Assembly (NCBI RefSeq): GCF_024868665.1
Contig: NC_079898.1
Span: 26,986,045-27,050,044, forward strand
Direction: 5' to 3'
Source: Triplophysa rosa
Taxonomy: Eukaryota; Chordata; Actinopteri; Cypriniformes; Nemacheilidae
DNA length: 64,000 nt
Both the position numbers and the translations under genes were made by a program. The notes below the pieces were generated by a model that did no database searches, had not been told where the DNA came from, and saw only the letters and a list, made by a program, of their open reading frames with translations. Of this stretch, positions 19,625 through 31,940 are shown piece after piece; position 1 is the stretch's first letter, and each line of letters starts with the position of its first letter.

Positions 19625-20770
19625 AAATAAATAAAGCTTTGTGTGCTGTAGGGAACATGGGTTTCTGCCAAGTTTTGGTTCAGCAGGTAATCCTTTTCCT
19701 CATTACTCACGTTTACACTTCCATGGAAAATAGGACTTTAGTAGTTTACAAACTGTTAAAATACCTCGGTTTTCGGTGTCTAAACACTGACCCACTTTTA
19801 CAAACATTATCATATGAGAAACAGCTGAATACAACATGCCTCGAAAGACTCTTGACTCAAAGACATGCAAACGTGATAAACAATATGATTGGGCACTTAA
19901 GTCTGACTTTGTCACTCACAATCTGTTTATTATGCAAGAACTACACACACACGCACGCACGCACGCGCTATTCACAAACACTAAACAAACTACATTCAGA
20001 GAGAATATCCAGCGGTGAGCAGTCCACACTGGCAAGGCCGTACCCATCATCTGGCATGTGCAAACGAACTCTGTGAACAATTCAGAGATGTTGGATCAAA
20101 CATGACAAAACACAGACCGGATAAGATTAGGGAGGAGTCAAAATGTTTAAATGACACTTCAACACAGACATGCGACTTTAAGGCACATGTCTCACCTTGC
20201 CCCACATCTGCATTCACAACACAATCTGATCTTCAGTAAAAGACAGACAATCTCATTGGTATCTGCATAGTCACTTGGTTAAATGGACTCATTCATCGTC
20301 ACGGCCAATGAACAACTACAGAATGACGGTCATCTTCACCCCAGCCCACCGTGATGCTCTGAATTCATCGGAAGGAAAAACACATATTTGTAAACAGACA
20401 GTCAACAGTGTGTGCTAGTCACTGCCAACATTAAATCTTTAGAAACCAGATGATAGAAAACACAAATCAGCATATATATTCTTATAAGCAACAAACACGC
20501 GTTGCTTATAAGCAATTCAGATTCTACAATCTATCAGTAACATCTTTCTGGACATTACAATTAAGACAGGTCATACAAATCAAGTAAATGATCCTTTACA
20601 ACTAAATAAGAGCCAACTTACCAGTTAACAGCCAGACAAGCCCATGTGTTGTTTTAATCATACAGTCCTGCCCTAAATCTTCTCTTCTTTTATCCTCTGC
20701 TCGGTCTCATGAGCATCAGCTGATGTTAATTGTGAGTGTGAGGTCAGTGCCCGTATTGATCAAGCTTCTG
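19625..20770. other. Intergenic
   Basis: No gene recognised. A small palindrome built on gcttataagc repeats occurs at 20482-20515. Confidence 0.4.
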
Positions 20771-20771
20771 A

Positions 20772-22150
20772 GGCCACGTTTACACGATGAAAAATGGAAA
20801 GGTTTCTCCTTTGCGTTTTTGAAAAGTTTCACGTACACATGACAGCGTTATCAAAACGGTCTGCATTTACACGGATCCAGGAAAACGGATAAAACGCTGT
20901 AGTATACACGCCAGGCCAGTGAGTGGCGATGTTGTTGTGTGAAGAAACAGGACGTGCCTTGACACATACACAGTTATGAGCCAAAAGTGCTTTTTAATAC
21001 CGTTGGTCGACGTATGTGTGTTTAAAGTCTGGCGAATGTAATAGTGTGTCTCCGCTGGTCTTACATGGTGCAGCAAATACACATTTTGCTGGGGAAACGT
21101 TAATACATAGTCGAGCAGCGAGAACTCATAGTACGGGAAGCCGCCATATTGTTTTGGCTAATACTCGCGCGACTGAGCGCATAATACGCATGCGCGTGAC
21201 GTCAAAGTTTTCAGAAAGTTCCATCTTGCAATTTAAACCGAGCTGACACTACTGGACTGTGAGACAACTTGAATTGCTATGGCGCTTAAACTACACAACA
21301 AAGTTCCTTCTCATCTGTCGTCGTCTTGTCATAGCTGCGCGCATACTACACAACACACCGCTGACGAGGTGCACACACCACAAAACATTCGGTGAAGAGG
21401 CGGTCCCGACCATCAGCGAAAATACGTTTAATTTCATCTTCCTTCCTTCGTTTATATCATCTGCACTGTGATTGGCTGGATTAGTTCCATGTGGTCGTTC
21501 AATCGCGCACACAACGATAATATCAAACAGGTTTGAAAATACAGTAGCGTCCGGGATAGCTCGAGACAGGTCCAGATCACGTTGCACACCTGCTTATACT
21601 TAACGAGCTTCGGCGACCGAAACGAGCGCCGATTTGGTCGCGAGCTGAAGGTTTTGTCGCAGACCTTGGAAATCTGTCCGCGACAGCAAAATCCAGCCAA
21701 AAGTCACGTAGTGTGAGCTTGCCATTGTAATTTCTAAAGTGAAGTGTAGGACTAACGCTGCCTCCCAAATCGCATACTCAATGGGTAGGTACTTTCAGTA
21801 GGTTCGTACTCAACAGGGCAAAATGGGTACGTACTGTTTTCCTTGAATGGATGTAGTGTATGCGATCAGCCGTTGTCCGCCATATTGATGATCTTCTTCT
21901 CCCTTTTAATGGCGGAGAGCAAATTATGTTTGTGGTGCATATCCGCCACCTACTGTACTGGAGTGTACATGACCAGCGATGAACCATGTGGCTAATAACA
22001 ACAATTAAAGTTATGAGAGATAGGTGCATTAACATCAGTGATGCTAACTTTACCTTCCATGAGTTTTCCCAACATTTGCAACATGTTTGTAATGCCTTCA
22101 CAAAGGAGACGTCGGGCAGCTGCTGGACGATCTCGCCTTAGGAGAGCACT
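20772..22150. mobile_element. Cluster of non-autonomous DNA repeat ends
   Basis: ggccacgtttacacgatg (20773) and cctcccaaatcgcatactca (21761) resemble left ends of common cyprinid DNA repeats. The sequence between is unusually CpG-rich (21100-21700) but has no gene I recognise. Partner ends were not identified. Confidence 0.35.
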
Positions 22151-22374
22151 GCTGATTTTATTGTCAAGGAATACAAGTATTATTGCTTATAAATTAAGTG
22201 TACCCTAGAAATGCATTGCTAGCCCACACCTACACTTGTGCACAATATTATTGATAAGTGCTGACCAAATGATATATTGTATTAAAATAGGCTACTAAAT
22301 GTAATTGTATTGCCATATGCCATCTATGCATTAATACAGACTACAAAAGTGAAGTGACCTATTAGTCAGATATG

Positions 22375-23438
22375 CAGGTGGTAGATCCTTTTCCTATCTA
22401 GCGCCTAAACTTTGGAATAGTCTTCCCTGCACTGTCCGGGAGGCAGACACACTCTGTCAGTTTAAATCTAGACTAAAGACGCATCTTTTTAATCTTGCAT
22501 ACACTACTCTTCCATAATATAAATCTTCAGAGGGTTTAGGCTGCATTAGTTAGATCAACCGGAACCAAAAACACAACTGATGTACTTGTTGCATCAAAGA
22601 GTACAGAACAGTACTCTACTCTCAGCCAGTCTTGTCTCATTGTTCCAAGGTTACCACAGCGAGCAGGATGCAGTTCATGGCCTGACCTGATGGTAGAGCG
22701 GAGAATGGGAAGTGGGGACCTGACAAGAGCTGAGATGATAGAGCTGGATAAAGAAGGACGCGGTCTCTTGACATGTCTTCACCACAAAACTTCAAATGCT
22801 ATTAGATTATTAATGATAATCTTAAACTATAATTTATTTTATTATTAAGTTTATTTATTTTATTTAGCCTTGTTGTGCAAGTTCTCTGGAGCTTGTGCAG
22901 AGGCAGCAGCTTTTGCCAGAGGGGAACTGGAATCCCCTGGTTGGGCCTGGGTTCTCCTGAGGTTTTTTTTCTCGATTAGAGTTTTGGGTTCCTCGCCACC
23001 GTTTGCATACTGTTTTTGCACTATCTGCCTGACCGGGGGGGCTGCTTTAGAATCTTAAAGTTTTACTTAATTAATATTGCATATAGGAATTTATAGTCTG
23101 TTATATTTGACCTGTGCTTCTCCTTTATCCTAAATGTGTGCTCTCACTGAGCGTGTGTGTGTGTGCGTATTTGTCTGTGTACGTACGTGTGTGTGTGTGT
23201 GTCTCTGTGTCTGTGTGTGTTGGTGTGTGTGTGTGTCTCTGTGTGTTGGTGTGTGTGCGTGTTGTGTGTGTGGAGTGTTTTGTGTGTGGGTGTGTCTGTC
23301 TCCTGTGTTTTCAACCTTTTCTTGTTTTTGCAGGTACAACTTTGATTGTTTTGCTTGTAGTCAATGTGTCTCATGTACAGCTGCTTTGTAACAATGAAAA
23401 TTGTAAAAGCGCTATATAAATAAAGTTGAGTTGAGTTG
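22375..23438 (+). mobile_element. 5'-truncated L2/CR1-type LINE, copy 2
   Basis: Direct repeats AGATATG (22368-22374 and 23439-23445) flank a copy that begins inside the last ~45 codons ([17 protein letters not shown]) and ends with the same GTTGAGTTGAG tail as copy 1. It has no Harbinger insertion, and has about 16 bp (near 22704) that copy 1 lacks. Confidence 0.85.
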
Positions 23439-23446
23439 AGATATGG

Positions 23447-23700
23447 TGACCCATACCCGAAATGTGACCTCTGCTTTTAACCCATCCAGAGAGTAGTGAC
23501 CACACGCACAGCAAGTGGTGACCACACGTACACCCGGAGCAGTGGGCAGCTATCACTGCAGCGCCCGGGGAGCAAGTAGGGGTCAGGTGCCTTGCTCAAG
23601 GACACCTCAGTCGTTACCCGCCGGCCCTGGGAATCCAACCGGCAACCTTCTGGTCACGAGTCCCACTCTCTAACATTAGGCCACGACTGCGCATAAGCAG
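23447..23700 (-). mobile_element. V-SINE-like tRNA-derived SINE, copy 1
   Basis: Read on the minus strand, a tRNA-like head (gtggcctaatgttagagag, then ggttggattccc) is followed by the conserved centre ccttgagcaaggcacctgac and gctccccgggcgctgcagtg. The same element is at 35040 on the plus strand. Confidence 0.7.
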
Positions 23701-24329
23701 AGTAATGTTACGAGGTGTGTGGAAGACCCTTTCCCATCCACTGTAAAAGTTATGTCTGCGTTCACCCCTCGTTAACTAACGTTAGTTGTTTATGTTTCCT
23801 GCAGCGAAATGAAAGCACTTCACACCAATGACGTCATACTTTAGAACACGATCATGATGGTGTTGTAGCGCACAGAAACGTGTCATTCATGATGATGTGC
23901 TGTTTGATTTTCTGCACCTAGCTACAGAGAGCTGACGGTAGTTTTGAGCGGCCCGGGAAGACGACGGTCAGATGGACTTACTGTAGTTCAGCCTGTGTGT
24001 GTTATTCATTGTTCGGAGTTCTGATGAAACTAAAGTGTACCTAGAAGCTCTTTGTCGTTTTTCAGAATTATTAATTTAAAACATATTGTGGATGTGATAG
24101 AGGAACACGCACTCATGCACAGGAGTGACAGCGCTCGTGCTAATCAGAATGAATGGCAGGGAAACATAAAATCAAGTTATTCCTACTAAATAATGACTCA
24201 GCAGTTGATTGTGACATTTATTATATGGATTTGTGGCTGTTGTTGTCACTTTGAATTATAAATGTTGTAGATTGACCGATTAATGTGATATATAATATCT
24301 TGTATGCTTTTCTACATATTCTTTCTTAA

Positions 24330-24960
24330 AGGGGTGGTGCAACGGTGTGTCATGCATATGACTTCTTTAGAATGTTAAATGTGCTGTCTTCTCATGCTTA
24401 ACATGGTCAACTTGTCAAAAAACCAGTTGGGCGTATGAACCAGTTGGGCGTATGAAAAAAGTTTCGTAACAATTTTTTGGGCGTATGAAAAAAGTTTCGT
24501 AACAATTTTTTGGGCGTATGAAAAAAGTTTCGTAACAATTTTTCTTAATCCCTTATTGGACAATTCTCCCGGAAAAGCACGCGGCAGCAAGGAGAGCAGG
24601 AGAAGGAGCATGCGCAGACGTCACTTTCACTTGTGTGCAGGAGAGAGAGAGAGAGAGAGCAGTTCAGGTGTTTGTTTGTTCACTGCATTTGGGTGATGAA
24701 TGTTCTATAAATGCTGGATATAACGCTGGATTTGGAGATGGTTTGAAACTGATATATGGAACCGTCCCAGCGCTAAAAGATGCCGGACATGAACCGCATG
24801 CGGTGAGTGAAACTGATGTCTGTGTTTTGTTGGCAATGGGTGCGCAGTATGTGGTGCTTAGAGAGTGGCTATATAATTTTTTTATATATATTTATATATA
24901 TCCTCATTGGAGGCTGAGCCCCCTCTAATATTGAAAACCTAGAATCGCCCTGGTTTGGCA
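24330..24960. mobile_element. TTAA-adjacent repeat start and neighbouring repeat-derived DNA
   Basis: TTAA at 24326-24329 precedes AGGGGTGGTGCAACGG, a common cyprinid repeat start; no right end was identified. The region contains the 33-bp tandem repeat and a short GA run (24641-24659). Confidence 0.4.
24447..24545. repeat. 33-bp tandem repeat, three units
   Basis: Three almost identical units starting gggcgtatgaaaaaagtttc. An extra partial unit (gttgggcgtatgaaccag) precedes them. The minus-strand frame KIVTKLFSYAQ repeated is a consequence of the 33-bp period. Confidence 0.9.
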
Positions 24961-25734
24961 TAAAGCCTAGTACACAAGATTAATGTTTTATAAAGCTTTT
25001 TGTACTGTCCCGTAATGTATTACTACAGGGCTAGTCAAATGGTGGCCCGCGGGCCAAATGCGGCCCGTCAATCATCTTTAACTGGCTCGCCTTAACATTT
25101 CAAATAAGTGGAGAGACTTTAAGAACGGTGTGCTTTAAATGCACGTCCTCCTGAGACGCCACATCTTTAGAAGCCCAAAACGCTGCTACATTCAAAACGA
25201 AAGTAATTCCCGCGGCTCATAATGTTTTACCTCTTATGATTTCTGCAGTGCGCAGTGTACATGTTATAAGATAGTGATCAGTGACATCGTCGCTGAAAAT
25301 ACCCAAGTTCAGTGTCTATCTGTGTATATGGACGATCTGACCCACTTTTACACACAGTATGAAGATCATATCAGAAATGACAATATATTAGATGCCTTAG
25401 ACTGGGACATTTTTTCATTAAAAAATCTGTACACTAGTCAAACAGACTTTATTTTTACTTAGAAAATGTTTCAGCCCAAAGAGCAAAACACGTAAATACT
25501 TGGTTATTTTTTCTCTCATACAGCAGCACACAGCTTCGCCTGGGTGACAAACTATGTGCATATTTACAGATGAACTGAGTTAATGTTACTGATAAAGGAA
25601 AGAGAAGCAGACACGTGATAATTGCTTTGTTCAGGTGTCAGCTGTAGTACGATCACGTGCTGCTTCTGGCTGCCGAGAGAGCTGCGCAAACTGCACTTGT
25701 GTCTTGACAGAACTAGAAGGAAGAAGACGCTTTT

Positions 25735-26154
25735 TGTTAAAAAGGCTACCGCTGTTAGCACTGCGATCCCTGATAATATATTTCTGTTTCTTGCCGAGAT
25801 TGACACAGCACAGCAGCCAATCAGCGCCTGCGAATCTCCGTGCAGGGGAACGTCCCGCCCACAGAACTGAGTTGGAGATAAGCAGGAGCGCTGACGCAGA
25901 AGCGAACTTTCGCTGCTATTTTTCTGTTTGTTTACTTTAGCTTATGATTTCACGGGTGTTATTCGTTAATGGCATACAAACCACACGTACACCACGTGAA
26001 CTAAATATTTGAGTTGTGGTGACGAAAATAAACGGGTTATTCCCAACCGACATCTAAGAATTAGTCTCTTACCGGACACCCTGTGGTGGGTTTCAATCTT
26101 ACCAGAAGACACCCTAACTAGGAACGTGTCAATATAAGTTGAACAATTTTTTCA
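25735..26154 (+). repeat. 5' LTR of the BEL/Pao element
   Basis: 420 bp, TG...CA. It carries an AATAAACGGG stretch after the body and aligns end to end with the 3' LTR apart from five single-base differences and the 196-bp MITE-plus-duplication in the latter. Confidence 0.92.
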
Positions 26155-26171
26155 TGGTCCTTCGAGCCGGA
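26155..26171 (+). other. Primer-binding site, tRNA-Tyr
   Basis: TGGTCCTTCGAGCCGGA directly follows the 5' LTR. It is complementary to the 3' end of vertebrate tRNA-Tyr including CCA, as I recall that tRNA (...CCGGCTCGAAGGA-CCA). Confidence 0.8.
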
Positions 26172-26196
26172 TTTAGACTTACCGCAGGCTGAAAGA

Positions 26197-27204
26197 ATGT
26201 CAACATATGTACAGGAAGAGCCAACTGAGCGCGTCAGAAGGAAGAGTGCCCTTCCCGCTCGATATGTAGATTATGATCTTACTGGCTTTGTCCAGCCTAA
26301 ACTGTATCATGAACCCGTTTCACCACATACTCAAATACCATCTCATCTATACAAGGATGAAGATTACCAGGAGGGTGCTACAGGATTGAAATTACTGCAG
26401 CCTTTATGCGGAGAGCCTCATAGTCAAGATGAGTGGTCTGACACTGAACTAAGCAGGTCAGAGACCGACATACTTAAACAACGGAATGAGAGCCCTCGCT
26501 ATACGCACCAGCACATGCATCAAAGTGTGCAGGTTGTCCAGCAGGAAAGGGAAGCATTGCAGCAGACAAACCAGCAGTATGCTCAGGAGCTCTCTGATTT
26601 GAAGCGGCAGATGCAGCAGCTGCAAATTCAGATGGACCACATTCCCATGCCTCGGGCAAGCTCTTACCAGCCTGTTCCTGCTCCTCGCCGTGGTAAAAAT
26701 ATACAGCCTGTTGAGAGGGACTTTAGCCCTGTCGCCGCACCACGTGTTAGACACTCCTCCAAACCTCACCCAACTGCCTCAAAGGATAAAGAGTCCCCTC
26801 TATTCTACACTCCAGATGCACAGCCATCTAGGGGGGAGATTCCTGAAGAGGACGAAAGCTACTACGGAAAGAATCAATTTTCTCCATATCAACCAGTACA
26901 AACTCCCTCTCAACCTTACGGTTCTATGTGGCACCAGCTAATACCTCATAGCGCACATGAGTCAATGTACAGAGGTCCTACCCCCACCATTCCAGACTTT
27001 GTACATCCAAATCTGAGAGAGTTCTCACGGCTGAAGATTGCCTTGGAGAATACACTTCCGGTGAATGCTTCAGAGACGTTTAAATTTCAGATCCTGACAG
27101 ATCACCTTAAACTAGAGGAGGCACTACTTATTGCTGATTCGTACTGTCACTCTCAGTACCCCTTTACCAAGACCATGGCTGCCCTAGATCAACAGTATGG
27201 CTAG
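26197..27204 (+). pseudogene. BEL/Pao gag, N-terminal part, ending at a premature stop
   Basis: Encodes about 335 residues from the first ATG after the primer site. A predicted coiled coil (QQEREALQQTNQQYAQEL, then LKRQMQQLQIQ) lies at about residues 113-147, followed by proline-rich sequence and a capsid-like helical region (LREFSRLKIALENTLP). The TAG at 27202-27204 lies inside a segment that continues without change of frame on the other side, so it is a nonsense mutation, not the natural gag end. Confidence 0.85.
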
Positions 27205-27240
27205 CCCCACCAGCTTGCGCTACAACGGATAGCTGAACTT

Positions 27241-30200
27241 ATGGATGGCCCAAACATTAACAGTGGCGATGTTAAATCTTTCAGACTGTTTGCTCTAAAA
27301 GTTCGGTCTCTTGTTGGTATGCTGGGCCAACTTGGAAGGGAAGGCACTTACGAATTACAGTGTGGCTCACATGTATCCAGACTGTTAGGGAAATTACCAC
27401 ACGACTTCAGATCAAGCTTCCGTCGATTCGCACATCCGATGCGAGTGCCGATTCCAACCCTCTTGGATTTATCTGAATGGCTGGAATATGAGATACAAGT
27501 ACAGGAGGACACTTCAAGGTTTGTAACTAATCAGCGCAGAGGGCCTGCTTCACGGATCCAACAGATGGTCAAAGAATACAAGCCTTTGGGTAAGAATGCT
27601 AACATCCTGCTTAACACCGAGAAAAGAATGGTTGATTCGACTTCATCTCCAACGGCGAAAGCCACTCCAAAACCTTACTGCCCCTACTGCGATCACACTA
27701 AGCACTCCTTGAATAACTGTGCTAATTTCAGGATGCTTACTGCAGACCAGAAACGTGCTTGGGTCAAGGAGAATCATCGATGTTGGCGCTGTGGTAGGAG
27801 CCATCAAGCGTCAGAATGCAGTCTAAAAATGCGCTGCAAGCAATGTAACAGCCGACATTTGCTAGTCCTTCATGACACTGCGATGAAAGGTAATGGAAGC
27901 TCACAAGCTGTGCCAAATGAAGCTACCGAACAGACGAACTCCTGTCTACTTAATACCATGAACGAAATTCTTCTCATTCGAAAGCCTCCTGCCAGCAGAA
28001 GAGTTCTTCTGAAAATCAGCAAGGTGATCATCAGGAATGGAAAGCAATGCATGACTGCCTATGCCATTCAAGATGACGGTTCGGAAAGAACTATTCTACT
28101 ACATAGTGCTGCCCAGCAGCTTGGGCTTGGAGGCAAGCCTGAGGATTTACCACTCCGCACTGTCAGACAAGAGCTTCAGGTTCTTAGTGGTGCGACGGTG
28201 TCATTCTCTATCTCCCCATTGTCACAACCCAAGAAGGTGTTTCAAATTAAAGGAGCATTCACAGCCCAACAACTAAGCCTTGTGGAGCACACACACCCAG
28301 TGAAAGTGCTGAGAAAGAAATACCAACACTTACGGGGGCTTCCACTGCGAAATCTAGAGGCTGTTAGTCCTGTATTGCTCATTGGTTCAGACTTCCCCCA
28401 TCTTATTACTCCAGTGGAGCCGGTCCGCCTTGGCCCTCCAGGGGGTCCTGCAGCCATTAAGACACGCCTTGGCTGGACATTACAGGGCCCTGTGCAACAT
28501 CTACGACAAGAGGTCAGAGAACAATCCTGTTACTGCCTCTCAATCACATCTCCAGAGGCAGATCTCTTTAAGCATGTGGAACGACTGTGGCAGATGGATG
28601 TACTTCCATGGCTCAGTGAAAAGGCCAGCATCCGATCTAAGCAAGATCATGAGGCAATAGCGCTCCTTGATGCCAAAACAGTCAGAGTCGAAGTAGATGG
28701 AGTAAAGAGATACGCAACCCCTCTTCTGCGGATCAAAAACATGCCACAGCCCCATGCTGCCAAAGATGCCGTGATGCCACAGCTGAGAGCAACTGAGAAG
28801 CGATTGGCTAAAACTCCAGGCCAAGGAGCTGCCTACACAGCAGAAATTCATAAAATGGAGCAAGCAGGCTATGTTACTAAACTCGATCAGCATTCTGAAC
28901 AGAACTCTGCCCACTCCTGGTACATCCCACATCACATGGTCCAGCACAATGAAAAAAATAGAGTAGTTTTCAATTGCTCATTCCAACATCAGAGCCAGAA
29001 TCTCAACAAACTCTTGCTCCCTGGACCAGTATTGGGACCATCCCTACTCGCTGTTCTTCTAAGATTCCGAGAACACTCAGTTGCAATCAGCAGTGATATA
29101 CGTGGAATGTTTCACCAGATTCGATTGCTCCCTGAAGACAGACCACTTCTGAGATTTCTTTGGAGAGACCTCAAGGTAGAGGAACCACCCAGCGTGTTTG
29201 AGTGGCAAGTCCTACCCTTTGGGACCACCTGCAGTCCCTGTTGCGCTGTGTACTCCCTTCAGAAGCATGTTCTTGATCACAGCCAACCGGGAGAAGATGT
29301 CAGACATTCTGTTATGAAATCCTTCTACGTTGACAACTGCCTCCAGAGCTTCCATACAATGGAGGAAGCCAGAAACTTCGTCGACAAGATCAGGGTCCTC
29401 TTGGCAGAAGGAGGATTTGAATTAAGACAGTGGTCTAGTAATCAGCTCACAACCATCAATCATCTACCCTCAGAGTTGAAATCAGCCAGCACTGAGCTCT
29501 GGATCACCCACGGACGAACAGAAACACCTGAATCTGCTTTGGGACTTCTTTGGAACCACCAAAAGGACACGCTTTCCTACAGGCATCATCCCATCGACAG
29601 TACTAGCACCACTATGCGTAACATTTACAGAACCCTGGCAAGGCAATACGACCCCCTTGGCTACCTCATCCCGTATACCACCAGAGCTAAGGTCATAGTT
29701 CAGCGCTTGTGGGACAAAAAAAGGGAATGGGATGATCCTAACCTTCCCCCAGAGATACTAAAACTTTGGACAGAGTGGGAAGTGGAGTTGTCAACCTTAC
29801 CAGACATTGCCTTCCCAATGCCTTACACGAGTCCTGTAAAAGACAAAGAAACCAGTAAGCAAGATGTACACATCTTTTGTGATGCCTCTGAAAGAGCGTA
29901 TGGCTCCGTTGCTTATTTAAGGACCGAGGACCAGCAGGGAGATGTTGAAGTTGCCTTCTTCACAGCACGGTCAAAAGTAGCCCCAAAAAAGCAGCAGTCG
30001 ATACCCCGCCTAGAGCTCTGTGCAGTGCTAACTGGTGCCCAACTTGCCAGAGTCGCGCAAGCAGAATTGACCTTGCCGATTCAGCACATCACATTATGGA
30101 CCGACTCAACCACAGTATTGACTTGGCTTAATTCCGAGTCTTGTCGATTCAAGGTCTTTGTCGGTACCCGTGTGGCAGAGATCCAGGATCTTACAGAGCA

Positions 30201-31029
30201 GCATACCTGGAAATTTGTGCCATCGTCCCAAAACCCAGCTGATGACATAACAAGGGGTCGGACACTCCGGGAGCTTGGTCCAGACAGCCACTGGCATCTC
30301 GGGCCTTCATTCTTGAGGGATTCTCCGAGTTCATGGCCTGTCACACCACCACATTCAGTGAACAAAGATGGAGATGAGCTGCGTAAGACAGGTGTGTGTA
30401 CACTTTTATGCTTGATAACTAGCACCTCAATCCCTAACCTTGATCATTGTAAGACCTTTCAAGAGTTGTTCGAGGCCACAGCCTCTCAAGAGGTCACTGA
30501 TGCTAACCCAACGGTCATCGACTACAGAAATGCAGAGTTCACTCTTTTACAACAATGCCAGCAAGAGTCTTTTCCCGTAGACCTTGAACATTTAAAAGCT
30601 GGTATAACTCTTAACCACAGCAGTCGCTTAAAGGCACTAGCCCCTGAACTTGACAGTGAGACTAAGCTAATTCGAGTTGGAGGTCGTCTTCGCCACAGTT
30701 CCCACCTTGAGCAAGGCAGCAAGCATCCCATTGTCCTTGATCCTAAGCACCCAGTCACACATCTTATCATTCAAGCTTATGATGCCAAACTTCACCACCC
30801 AGGGTATGAGAGAGTGTTTGCTGAACTGCGCCGAAAGTACTGGATTCTCCGTGGCAGGGAAGCTGTCAAACGAAGTCAACGATGCTGTGTAGAGTGCCAA
30901 AAATGGAGAAAGAATCCTGAGATACCCAAAATGGCAGACCTCCCTCCATCCAGGCTACGCTTGTTCAGGCCTGCATTCTATTCAACAGGCATGGACTGTT
31001 TTGGCCCTTATGCTATTCAAAGTTGGTAG
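27241..31029 (+). pseudogene. BEL/Pao gag-pol: zinc knuckles, protease, RT, RNase H, integrase start
   Basis: 1262 residues in the same frame as the upstream gag, open since 27205. Domains in order: helical capsid part; cysteine-rich knuckles (CPYCDHTKHSLNNC, then CWRCGRSHQASEC) at about 147-195; aspartic protease (DDGSERTILL) near 276; reverse transcriptase about 540-720 with SSDIRGMFHQIRL and the YVDN box near 695; RNase H about 875-1000 (FCDASERAYGS, LELCAVL, WTDSTTVL, NPADDITRG); integrase HHCC finger about 1183-1217; and first catalytic Asp (GMDCFGPY). A frame change just before 31022 truncates it. Confidence 0.9.
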
Positions 31030-31081
31030 GAGGACTGAGTAAAAATGGGGTATCATATTTAAGTGCTTAACTACACGAGCA

Positions 31082-31867
31082 GTGTACATCGACCTCCTAC
31101 ATAGCATGGACACCGACTCTTTCCTTATGGCCCTTAGGCGCTTTACAGCCAGGCGTGGAACCCCTTTTGAACTCATCTCGGATCAGGGCACTAATTTTAA
31201 GGGAGGAGAAAGAGAGCTTAAAGAAGCCTTTGCGGCCCTTGCCCCAGGACTTCAGGAACAGCTGGTCAAACAACAGATTCAATTCCGGTTTAACCCCCCG
31301 AATTCCCCTCACTTTGGGGGATGCTGGGAGCGGGAAATCCGTTCTCTCAAACAAGCACTGACAGCCACTATCGGAGCACAGTCTGTTACCTTTGAGGTGT
31401 TGCAAACCGTGTTAGTAGAGATTGAAGGGATTCTAAACTCTAAGCCGCTGGGTTACACCTCATCAGACATTGCAGACCCCGATCCCATCACTCCCAACTC
31501 TCTCCTCATGGGGCGGCCAGACTCATCTCTACCCCAAATAGTGTATCCCGAATCCGAGTTTATAAGCAGAAAACGATGGAGACACAGCCAAGTCCTCGCA
31601 GACCATTTCTGGAAGCACTTTCTGAAGTTCTACCTTCCTGGTCTTCAGAACCAGAAGTGGCAGGACGACAAAAGGGACATTCCAGTTGGCACTGCAGTGA
31701 TGATCATTGACCCACAATTGCCCCGAGCCCTTTGGCCAGTGGGACGAGTGTCAGAGGTCTTTCCTGGCACAGATGGCAGAGTGAGAACTGCTAACATTAA
31801 GGTGGGCTCAAAGACATACACACGCCCTATAGCACGCATCATACAATTGCCTAACATTCCTGAGTAA
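31082..31867 (+). pseudogene. BEL/Pao integrase, central and C-terminal part
   Basis: Shifted one frame relative to gag-pol. The frame is also broken by TAA at 31040-31042, so the ATG at 31082 is not a natural start. It shows the second catalytic Asp (LISDQGTNFKGGERELKEAF) and the catalytic Glu (PPNSPHFGGCWEREIRSLK), then a C-terminal domain with TAVMIIDPQLPRALWPVG. Ends at the TAA at 31865. Confidence 0.88.
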
Positions 31868-31940
31868 TGTACTATACATATCACTTGAATGCCTTTTTGA
31901 TAAATTAACACACATTCCCTTCCGGGAATCTGGGGGCGGC

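Noticed and set aside
28540..28947. Minus-strand frames across the BEL/Pao pol region
   Set aside because: They are shadows of the plus-strand pol gene.
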